Assembly: GCA_943735955.1 (NCBI GenBank)
Contig: OX030959.1
Location: forward strand, 4,146,717-4,210,716
Source: Piscicola geometra
Lineage: Eukaryota > Annelida > Clitellata > Hirudinida > Piscicolidae
Direction of reading: 5' to 3'
DNA length: 64,000 bases
The position numbers and the translations under genes were made by a program. The notes beneath the pieces were generated by a model. The model was given only the letters and a program-made list of their open reading frames with translations, had not been told where the DNA came from and did no database searches. Positions 54,077-64,000 of the stretch are shown piece after piece; position 1 is the stretch's first letter, and every line of letters begins with the position of its first letter.

Positions 54077-55650
54077 CTAATAAAAGATTTAATCTTTATA
54101 TATTAATTTTTTTTCAAATTTATAAAATATCTATACATAAAATAATTTTACGTTTTTTCCAGTTTAAATTATAATTAGAATTTTCAACATTTAATTTAAC
54201 CAATAAAAAGTAAAGATAAACATCCAGAGACAACATTTATTTTTTTTATTTTTTACAAAAATAAACTATGAGAGGGACTAAATCCGGAAAAATTCTTGAA
54301 AGCCCCAAAGCCCATTAACCAAACCAAAATAAAATACAATAAAAAACTAAGACGACAATAAAAAAACACTTGGAAAAAATAAAAAATTTAAACACACAAA
54401 AATATATTAATGAAAGATAAAAAAGCCATTAAAACATGAAATGCCAATCTAGCCACAGCAGTGGACCATTTCCCCATAACGAGGCCATTACTCATTAGGC
54501 GTTGTTGTCAGTATAATTAAAGAAGTATGGTGGTTTATAATGAAAATTGAGATCTTTGAGTGAGATTAATCGGGATTAATTTAATTGTATTTATGAAGTA
54601 GTTAAACATTTAATAAGGTTTAATTATGAAATTTTATGTTTATGGTTTAGTTAATGCTTTGAGAACTTTAATACAATTTTATAAAATGTGAAACAATAAA
54701 ATAAAGGCATCGCTTAGAAACTACAATGCTTTGTGTGTAAAGATAAAAAGATGAAATTCCTTTTTCAGATAACAAATAATTTAGTACAATAGCGTTGCGG
54801 GTATAAAATGAACGTCAAATTTATAAATGAATTTCAATAATTGAACCATTTGTGCAATTATCGTTATTAACTTTTGTTTGACCAAAAAAATCTTTTTAAA
54901 TTAATAAAAAACATGCTCAAAATGTTTAATTCTATAAAAATGTTTTTTTTTGATATTTAAATTGTATCTAAACCGAATAAAACACATTTTTTAAAGTCTT
55001 AATTTATTCTCAGTAGCATCTGTTTGAAGCCTTTTTTTCTTGAAGACTCTTTCAAAGCTTGAGTACCGTGAAATAACCATATTCATATGTATATATTCAC
55101 ACATATTTAAATAATTAAAATGAATATTTTTCAACATCATTGTTGTCTAGAAATCTAGTATTTCACGGCAGTTGTCCAAAAAATCTGGTATTTAAATAAG
55201 CCATTAGAGCTGGTTCTAAATAAAAACATTCCAGCACATAAACCAATCTATTAAAGTGGTTTTTTGTTTCCATGAATTTAATATTGAAATAATAGTCTAT
55301 TTAAAGTCTAAAAGACTCAAATTCTTAATAAAAGACAAAAGACATACAGGCATAGAAGTTATACACGCGAGTCCTTCAAAGGAGTTCCCGCTTTGAAACT
55401 TTCCTTCCTGAGACATCGACCTCCTTTGAGATCTTGGAGACCCTCTTACTAACTTTAAAATGGTCTTGAAGCTCGCCGAGGCTTACGCCATTTTATAATA
55501 TTCCTCGTGGTATTGTATTGTAATGGTGTTTTTCAAGAAAGCTATTGGTCACTGAAAGATTAGGGATTATTTTTTCAGTTTTATTTTGAGAGGTTATCAT
55601 TATCTGGAAAAGCTTCAAGTATTTTTTTGTTTGCCGCATTTAAAAGCTTA
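54077..55650. other. AT-rich non-coding stretch
   Basis: Contains one dispersed-repeat copy (55462). No genes seen. Confidence 0.5.
55462..55527 (+). repeat. copy D of the short dispersed repeat
   Basis: GGTCTTGAAGCTCGCCGAGG, CTTACGCCATTTTATAATAT, TCCTCGTGGTATTGTATTG. It shares the GGTCTTGAAGCT head with copy A and the tail with copy C. Confidence 0.7.
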
Positions 55651-55704
55651 AAAACAGATTGACAAATGAATCTTTGAACCCATATTTTCACACGTTCACA
55701 CTCA

Positions 55705-55985
<281 letters not shown>

Positions 55986-56049
55986 CACACACAAATAAAC
56001 ACAACACGCACACACTCAAAAATAAACACACACACAATTGTAGTGTGAC

Positions 56050-57500
56050 GTATACCAAGGAGCAGGACAAACATCAAAGTAGTGCATTAGAGATCAAAGA
56101 CTTTCGCTGTGCGGGGTTTGATGGCGCTTGGATTGATTGCATGCCAATTCAAAGCGCTTATTCCGCTTCGTTACTTCTCTTGTTGCTATTCTATTGTTTC
56201 TTTTCAAGCATTTTTTGCATTTTTATTGTATTCTACTGTATTCTAATCTTCTTTGTTTTGTTATAATTGTTTTCTTTTATGTATTTTTTAATTATGATGT
56301 AGTATCAAAAGTGTTCATTGCATTTTTGATGTATTTTGATACTTTTGCATTTAAATCAATCTTAATGAATGCATCATTTTTATTTAATACTCATTTAACA
56401 CGACCAAACAATTGTTAATATAAAAAAAGTTTTGTTTAACTGTTTTTTAGAATATTATTTTAATAACTGTCAACTTTATTAGCTCTATTTGATTAAAACT
56501 ATGAGTATTATTAAATTTCCTGCATGAAAAATGTATTCTTATTAAAATATTTAAAATAGAAAAAAGTTGAATTTAAGAGCCTTTGGTCAATAAATCAAAG
56601 CAAGTATACAGTGATCGAGATTAAGGTTGGGATAAATTGTGTGTAGAATCTCGCTCCAATCGTGTTTTATTTGAATGTTTTTGAATTAAAAAAACATATA
56701 ATCTAGGGAGATTTGTTTGAAGCCATCTATAAACTAAGAAAATGAATTATTCTTAATTTATATGATGGTAATAAATACTTATGCATTTTAATGTTTAAAT
56801 TAAAAAAAAAGAATCAATTAGCAAAAAAGGATCAATATAACACTATCAGAGCATTAAAATACTATACCACGTTTTACAGCATTTCACACACCCCACTGCA
56901 CTCAAATCATTTCCCACACTCCACCACATGCCACCACTCTTCACCGAACTCCAATTAATTCCAACACACTCCCGCCCACCTTTGTCTCATTCTACCCTCC
57001 TTTTACCACACTCCAAGACGTCAGCCACCCACCTCGATTATTACAACCATTTGATCGAGAAATACCCACCTCTATTGTACTGATATGCAAATAAGAAGGT
57101 CGTTAGGCTATTGTCAAACAAGCAGTCAAGCGCACATATCGCTTTCAACGCCGTTCTTTTATTGTCAAAATCTCAAATTTTACTGCCCTCTTATTTCTCT
57201 AAGTTTTTAATTAATCTGTTTTATTAATAATGAAATATTTACTTGTTTATATTCTCGATTTTATGCTTGACTTTCGTTTTTTATGGATGATTTCAGATAG
57301 TTAATTTTGAAGTAAAAGCAAAAGCTTTTAAGAGATGTTTTTACATTTTTTTGGATTAAAACCTTTTGTAATTTACAAATTATAGAGAGATATAGAAATT
57401 AATGGTTTCCCAACTGCCACAAACGGCAAAATATGAAAATGCTTTAATTGTCGCAGCGTCAGCCTTTTAATAAGTAATTTGATTTAATAGTTTTTATTGT
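56050..57500. other. non-coding stretch, with one open segment after the CA array
   Basis: The frame at about 56040-56180 reads CSVTYTKEQDKHQSSALEIK, then DFRCAGFDGAWIDCMPIQ, followed by a hydrophobic run. It is protein-like but unassigned and may be chance. A C-rich segment is at 56880-57060. Confidence 0.35.
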
Positions 57501-57504
57501 GTTT

Positions 57505-57745
57505 TCATTATTTATTTTGTTTGGTCTATATCGTTCACAGCCTGACAGACGCAGGCATGTTCTGAGAACCATGGTTCTTATACGCCAGAGGCGCCACTCC
57601 ACACGACTTTCAATGCATACGTCGCAAACACCGCATCATATACACTAGGTATATGAGAGTTCACGGTTGCTCGTCAAGGATTCGAACAGGAAAACTTTGA
57701 GTTGCAAGTCCGACGTCTACCAACTAATCCATCCCCGCTCCCTAC
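57505..57745 (-). mobile_element. tRNA-derived SINE, copy 1
   Basis: Read on the minus strand it begins GGGAGCGGGGATGGATTAGTT, with a pol III A box (GGATTAGTTGG) and B box (TGTTCGAATCC) about 35 nt apart. The loop sequence CTTGCAA would carry a TGC (Ala) anticodon. A 150-bp body follows (TATACCTAGTGTATATGATG, GTTTGCGACGTATGCATTG, AACCATGGTTCT) and it ends GTGAACGATATAGACCAAA with an A-rich tail. A second copy lies at 61993. Confidence 0.88.
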
Positions 57746-58082
57746 TTATTGCATTGTAACTACCTTAAAATACCATATTATTCGCACAATCATATTGTTT
57801 AAATAATATCATTTTTCAAAAAAAGAAATGTTTTGAGTTTCTAGTTCGAACATATATTTTAACAACTCGAATGTTCATGGTTGTAATTGTAATTTTGAAA
57901 AATCATTAATTTTCATTTTATTTTCTGAAAAAATATAATTAATATATTAACAAAATAAAAAAGAACCCATTTAGTAATAAAACCTTTTTATTAATAATTT
58001 AGTCCACACCGTAAATACCATTAGATCCAGCCCCGAACATCTAGAACAATTAAACAGCCATTAAATTCAGTCTCATCCACCA

Positions 58083-58262
58083 CCACCACTGCCCCTACTA
58101 CTATCATTACCACTGCCACTGCCACCACCACCGCCACCACCACCGCCACCACCACCGCCACCACCACCGCCACCACCACCGCCACCACCACCGCCACCAC
58201 CACCACTGCCACTACTACTATCATTACCACTGCCACTACCACTACTACTATCATCATCACTG
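58083..58262. repeat. CCACCACCG/CCACTGCC trinucleotide-type array
   Basis: A 12-bp CACCACCGCCAC core repeated about six times, flanked symmetrically by two ~40-bp ACTGCC...ACTACTACTATCATT blocks. Confidence 0.9.
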
Positions 58263-58336
58263 CCACCACTGAAATCTTCACAACCACCAGCCCTCGTCGC
58301 GTAATAGTCAACCTTGACTGTAGCGATGTTGAATTA

Positions 58337-58390
58337 GAAGTTAAGTCACCACATCCACTACCGAATTAGAAGTTAAGTCACCACATCCAC
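58337..58390. repeat. 32-bp direct duplication
   Basis: GAATTAGAAGTTAAGTCACC followed by ACATCCACTACC occurs twice in tandem just before the 27-bp array. Confidence 0.9.
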
Positions 58391-58429
58391 TACCTCAATC
58401 AGCAGCACCGTCACCAACATCACCAATAC

Positions 58430-59085
58430 AACAACCCTCCTAATCATCACCAATACAACAACCCTCCTAATCATCACCAATACAACAACCCTCCTAATCA
58501 TCACCAATACAACAACCCTCCTAATCATCACCAATACAACAACCCTCCTAATCATCACCAATACAACAACCCTCCTAATCATCACCAATACAACAACCCT
58601 CCTAATCATCACCAATACAACAACCCTCCTAATCATCACCAATACAACAACCCTCCTAATCATCACCAATACAACAACCCTCCTAATCATCACCAATACA
58701 ACAACCCTCCTAATCATCACCAATACAACAACCCTCCTAATCATCACCAATACAACAACCCTCCTAATCATCACCAATACAACAACCCTCCTAATCATCA
58801 CCAATACAACAACCCTCCTAATCATCACCAATACAACAACCCTCCTAATCATCACCAATACAACAACCCTCCTAATCATCACCAATACAACAACCCTCCT
58901 AATCATCACCAATACAACAACCCTCCTAATCATCACCAATACAACAACCCTCCTAATCATCACCAATACAACAACCCTCCTAATCATCACCAATACAACA
59001 ACCCTCCTAATCATCACCAATACAACAACCCTCCTAATCATCACCAATACAACAACCCTCCTAATCATCACCAATACAACCAGTT
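58430..59085. repeat. 27-bp minisatellite, about 24 near-identical units
   Basis: The unit is ACAACCCTCCTAATCATCAC plus CAATACA. Units are essentially identical, implying very recent expansion or strong homogenisation. The 233-codon minus-strand frame (nine-residue period) is an artefact of 27 being divisible by three. Confidence 0.98.
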
Positions 59086-59692
59086 CTATTAGGGTAAATA
59101 AAATCGACTATCATTACCAAAATCATCAATGTAAGAACTTTCCATGATGTAATTTCATTTATGTGATGAAGGTTCCGTAGAAATTGAGATATTGTGGCGA
59201 TGTTGATAATGTGAAATGCATTATGTGCATGTGTTTAGGGATCGGTTTAGCGTAAAAACATGAAAAAAGTTTAAGCTCAAAGATGCGTAAGTGGCCCGGA
59301 ACTATAATGTTTTCGTCATCTTGAAGATTAAAGTGATAAAATGATTTATTTCTTTTCAATATTGAACTGAGGTTTAATGAATAAATGTAAATTGGATAAT
59401 AAATGCAGTAAAACAACAAAGAAAAAAATAAAAGTATAAAAAATAGGGAATAAAAGTATTTAAAAAAATTAAATAAAAGTATTTTTATTTATCTAAAAAA
59501 GTATAAAAAACAACAAAAACAACAATAAAAAATACAGCAACAACAAATACCAAAAAACAAAAGGCAACAACGATACAACACAAAGAAGAAATACAAAGAA
59601 GTCCACCTCATTAGGTGAATTTCAAATCGACTAAATCTTTTGATAGCATCTTGCATGCTTGCTCAATTATTCCAGACAAATGAACCGAGGAA

Positions 59693-60138
59693 TGGATGGA
59701 TGGATGGATGGATGGATGGATGGATGGATGGATGGATGGATGGATGGATGGATGGATGGATGGATGGATGGATGGATGGATGGATGGATGGATGGATGGA
59801 TGGATGGATGGATGGATGGATGGATGGATGGATGGATGGATGGATGGATGGATGGATGGATGGATGGATGGATGGATGGATGGATGGATGGATGGATGGA
59901 TGGATGGATGGATGGATGGATGGATGGATGGATGGATGGATGGATGGATGGATGGATGGATGGATGGATGGATGGATGGATGGATGGATGGATGGATGGA
60001 TGGATGGATGGATGGATGGATGGATGGATGGATGGATGGATGGATGGATGGATGGATGGATGGATGGATGGATGGATGGATGGATGGATGGATGGATGGA
60101 TGGATGGATGGATGGATGGATGGATGGATGGATGAATG
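59693..60138. repeat. (GGAT)n microsatellite, about 110 units
   Basis: Apparently perfect from the first units to about 60132, then GAATGAATGGAT variants. Confidence 0.98.
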
Positions 60139-60144
60139 AATGGA

Positions 60145-61990
60145 TGAATAGTGGGTGGATGTGTGAATAGAAATATACTTCTTTTTTTTATCTACTATGT
60201 TAAATCATTATAATAATGATTATAAGAATAGATGCATGATACTGAAATTGAATAACACCCTAAGTCTTCAGTCTCTTACAATTGTTCTGATAACCGCTGA
60301 CGTCGAATTTAAACGAATAAAAAACATATTCATTAAAAATCTATCCATTCATTCATCTATTCAAACATTCATAATATATCAATCATTAGCTTTGAGGCCC
60401 TGAAACTCGTTTCGCCTTGTGTCCTTCAGTAATGGCTGCTATTATATTTCTTAATAGATAACTCACTAAGGGTTGAATAATGCATTAAGAGATTGTTTAA
60501 GTAATGAATAGAAAATAGAGTTGTGGACTACATAAACTGGTATCTTTTATGCTTAGATGAAAGAGTTGCTAGATTAAACGTTCGCGTAGGCATGCATTGT
60601 TTGAAAGGATTGATGCATTGGTGAGGGAATAAGTAGATGAATAAATGTTTGAATGGATGAAAGAACGGATAAATGAATTTATAAATAGATGGAAATTTGG
60701 GTACATGGGATAAAAAATAAATGGATGAATTCATAAAAAAATGAATGTAAGAAAGTTTAAGATGAATTGATGAGAAGAAGAATAAAAGAGTTGATGCTGG
60801 AGGATCAAATAGACATGCATGCCTTCAAGTCGAACAAGCAAGAAACAGCGAGAATTAATTGATCTGACCTCTCTACTGATGTGAATGGGAGTGGAAGAAA
60901 AGCCGAAAGAAAATGGAAATGGAAGAAAATAAAAATATCTAATAGCACGAATGAATAGAGAAATTGTAACGATACGTGCATGATTTTTTAGTGAATGGAA
61001 TTACTTTTCAAAATTCATAAAAAGATATATCAAGGCATTTAATTCGATAATTGCATCGTAAAGAGTCTAGACCTGAATGCCTCCAGAAGAATGCCAGTAA
61101 TAAACAATTGAAGAACGAACAGAAGGGAAATTTAAATAAAATTTAATTATTTAAAATGTTTTAAATTGTTCAAATTATAAACATTTAAAGGGATAATTAC
61201 GAAGAGTGAGTGAAAAAGCAGTTTTTACATTAGATAAATATTTTTTATGATGTTAAAACGAGTTTACTATTAATAGAAGAAAAAACAATATTTGAAAAAT
61301 GAAAATTTAGTAATAAAAAGTGCAAAAGAACAAAAAAGACAAAGCTGGATTAGGCCAAAAATCTCGAAAATCTTCAAGCGCATGTTTGAGATCCACTCAC
61401 GACACGCAAACACTGTCATAATGCATCCATGCCCCATCCATCCACGCATCCATCCACGCATCCATCCACGCATCCATCCACTCGTAATGCTCTTAGCCAT
61501 GCTCGTCTCTTATGCTTTTTTGTGAGTTTGAGATGAGTTTTTGATTATGCTCACATGTGTGTGTTGTGTGCGTAATTTTGTGAGTTTTATGGTTTTTCAA
61601 GATGCTTAACAATTTATTTTCAAGTTTTTATGTGATACTTGCAAAAATTGATTATTTATTTTTTTGTTCATGTGAAATTTTTTAAATATAACATTTTGTC
61701 AAATTCGCATCACAAAACTTTCTATTTTAGGATTATTATTGACGAAAATTACTTCTGAGAAATCATTTCATACATCTTTAATTAAAGGTTTTAAGAACTT
61801 TAGATTCTTTTTTTTATTCATTTGAATTATTGAAGATTTTTCTGAATTTTCATCAAATATCTTTTATTCACATTCATTCAGTTTAGATTAATTAACCCGG
61901 TTTCTCAAAATTCCCAAAGCAGATTTTTAATTCAGATTAAACCCCACGGCATTCATCCAGCACCAATCTAAAAACAATTACATGAATAAT
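60145..61990. other. AT-rich non-coding stretch
   Basis: Contains diffuse GGATGAATAAAT-like degenerate repeat (60600-60740) and a short CATCCACG array (61432-61482). No gene recognised. Confidence 0.5.
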
Positions 61991-61992
61991 AA

Positions 61993-62240
61993 TGGGAGCG
62001 GGGAGGGCTTAGATGGTAGACGTTGGACTTGCAACTCAAAGGTTGCCTGCTCGAATCTCTGAAAAGCAACAGTGAACTATCATATACCTAGTGTATATGA
62101 TGCGGTGTTTGCGACGTATGCATTGAGAGATGTGTACGTCGTGTGGAGTGGCGTCTTTGGCGCATAAGAACCATGGTTCTCAGAACCATTGTAACATGGC
62201 ATGCGTCTGTCAGGCTGTGAACGATATGGACCAAAAAAAA
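61993..62240 (+). mobile_element. tRNA-derived SINE, copy 2
   Basis: Same element as copy 1 in the opposite orientation: GGGAGCGGGGAGGGCTTAGA head, A box GGCTTAGATGG, B box GCTCGAATCTC, the same body, and the end GTGAACGATATGGACCAAAAA. It differs by about a 12-bp insertion (GATGTGTACGTC region) and scattered substitutions, roughly 10 percent by eye. Confidence 0.88.
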
Positions 62241-62990
62241 TTCACGTTACATGTAATTTATTCAGCGAACACATACCACGATAGTGATGTAACGACAATA
62301 AAAGGAATGTTATATTTTTAATGTACAGCTTCCCGCTATACATCTACCTCTAAATCCCCTACATGTAGTAATGATTGAGAAGTGTGGGAAAATGTTGATA
62401 AAGCATAATTTTAAAAAGGATTTAATGAGTTTAATTTTTTTAAGTTACCGGTTAATGAACTAGGATGGAAAAACGTAAATATTTTAAATATTATATATAT
62501 ATAATTTTTATTTATTAAGGTATAAAGAAAAATGTATGTAGGTATATATTTTTATAAACTGGTCATAATAAATCATTAAAATTATTTTTTTTCCGTTTAT
62601 TTGAACAGATATTTTAAGTGAAATAAAATTAGCATTTCGTTAGTCCATTATATTATCTAAAACAGATCGATAGTATCATGACATCCAAAAATGCGAAAGT
62701 TAACACATACTGTTAGACAGGGAAGATCGTATCTAACGAAAACTACACTTCTTGAAATAATTTAATTAAAGGTGTTTTCCTAACAATTATACCTATCCTG
62801 TTATTTTAATCCAATTTCGAAGCTTTCAGAAATCTTCATTAATATATTTTAATTCTTTCATTAATCCAAAATTTATTTCTTCTATCAATCTTTATGGTTT
62901 CTTATTCATCCATCCTCAACACCTCCATCCATCTTTTCCACTATGCATTAATCACCTTCTATTACTTTTTCCAGACTCATATATTATCCA
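62241..62990. other. AT-rich non-coding stretch
   Basis: I see nothing gene-like here. Confidence 0.5.
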
Positions 62991-63019
62991 AGAAAATTCA
63001 CTTCCTTCGAATTCATGCA

Positions 63020-63300
63020 TTCATTATTCACCCAACCCTGCATGCATTCATCCATCCATCTATTCGTCATTCACCCAACCCTGCATGCATTCATCCATCC
63101 ATCTATTCGTCATTCACCCAACCCTGCATGCATTCATCCATCCATCTATTCGTCATTCACCCAACCCTGCATGCATTCATCCATCCATCTATTCGTCATT
63201 CACCCAACCCTGCATGCATTCATCCATCCATCTATTCGTCATTCACCCAGCCATGAACTCATCCATCCATCTATTTTTTGTTCACCCAACCATGCACTCA
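63020..63300. repeat. 43-bp minisatellite, about 6 units
   Basis: Units ATTCACCCAACCCTGCATGC plus ATTCATCCATCCATCTATTCGTC; five are nearly identical and the last diverges (CAGCCATGAAC). The 43-bp period puts all three frames through the same peptide, which explains the overlapping ORFs. Confidence 0.97.
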
Positions 63301-63417
63301 CATATGCAAAAATTTCAACTTTTTTAAACAGCGAATATTTACAAATATAAATACCAATCATTTAGAGTTTATTCTAAACTTCATCCACCCCTCATTTATT
63401 CATTTACCTTTTCTTCA

Positions 63418-64000
63418 TCCTAACCCATCCACTCTTCCAACCTTCCATCCATCCACCCATCCACTCTTCCAACCTCCCATCCACCCACTCATCCATTCTT
63501 CCAACCTCCCATCCATCCACCCACCCACTCTTCCAACCTCTCATCCACCCACCCACCCACCCATCCACTCATCCAATCTCCCACCCATCTTCTCTTGCAA
63601 CCTCCCATCCATCCACCCATCCACTCTTCCAACCTCCCACCCACCCACCCATCCACTCATCCAATCTCCCACCCATCTTCTCTTGCAACCTCCCATCCAT
63701 CCACCCATCCACTCTTCCAACCTCCCACCCACCCACCCATCCACTCATCCAATCTCCCACCCATCTTCTCTTGCAACCTCCCATCCATCCACCCATCCAC
63801 TCTTGCAACCTCCCATCCATCCACCCATCCACTCTTCCAACCTCCCATCCATCCACCTATCCACTCTTCCAACCTCCCATCCATCCACCTATCCACTCTT
63901 CCAGCCTCCCATCCATCCACCCATCCACTCTTGCAACCTCCCATCCATCCACCCATCCACTCTTCCAACCTCCCATCCATCCACCTATCCACTCTTCCAG
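63418..64000. repeat. 32-bp minisatellite with 88-bp higher-order repeat, continues off the window end
   Basis: Basic unit CATCCATCCACCCATCCACT plus CTTCCAACCTCC. A longer block containing CCAATCTCCCACCCATCTTC recurs at 63573, 63661 and 63749, an exact 88-bp period. Later units alternate CTTGCAACC and CTTCCAACC. Confidence 0.95.

Noticed and set aside
58373..59074. 233-codon minus-strand frame with a nine-residue repeat
   Set aside because: The period of 27 bp is divisible by three, so the frame stays open by arithmetic; DNA identity between units exceeds what selection on a protein would leave, and there are no flanking signals.
59640..60170. Met-Asp-Gly-Trp repeat proteins
   Set aside because: They are open in all three frames because of pure (GGAT)n.

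Overview
This is a eukaryotic, AT-rich, intron-rich genomic window. It is probably from an arthropod: it carries a Gq/rhabdomeric-type opsin with conserved-looking intron phases, a TATA box followed 29 nt later by a TCAGT-type initiator, Gln/Asn/Ser-rich proteins and a tRNA-derived SINE. The species cannot be named from sequence alone. Microsatellites and minisatellites cover roughly 7-8 kb, and most long open frames here are translations of those repeats, not genes.

Layout. (1) 1-6235, minus strand: the 5' half of a Sec24 (COPII cargo adaptor) gene. It has a 663-codon Gln/Asn-rich first coding exon and, near the window start, the diagnostic zinc-finger exons; the gene continues beyond base 1. 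(2) 6236-13140: mostly AT-rich intergenic DNA with a complete, non-autonomous hAT DNA transposon at 9291-10853 (12-bp terminal inverted repeats, perfect 8-bp target duplication, decayed transposase). (3) 13180-24136, plus strand: an r-opsin gene. A ~430-bp (TG)n tract lies 36 bp upstream of its TATA box. Six coding exons give a 408-residue protein, or 385 residues if the last, short intron is retained. A decayed RTE-type LINE lies in its first intron. (4) 24137-26467: 3' flank, plus a candidate signal-peptide first exon on the plus strand at 25333. (5) 26468-44973, minus strand: a ten-exon gene for a single-pass membrane protein of 714 residues, with signal peptide, SUEL (rhamnose/galactose-binding lectin) domain, CUB-like domain, sushi-like Cys module, transmembrane helix and Gln/Pro-rich cytoplasmic tail. 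Exon phases and total length close exactly. (6) 44974-64000: a gene desert of long arrays of 2-, 3-, 4-, 14-, 15-, 27-, 32/88- and 43-bp units, two SINE copies, one copy of a second short dispersed repeat, and a few short exon-like islands of unknown status.

The three genes have no obvious common pathway. Sec24 and the opsin are head-to-head about 7.4 kb apart; the opsin and the SUEL receptor are tail-to-tail about 2.3 kb apart. The most distinctive property of the window is that tandem repeats abut, and in places supply, splice sites in all three genes, and have also expanded inside the coding domains. All gene models are hand-built from splice consensus, phase and family motifs; none was checked by search or RNA data.
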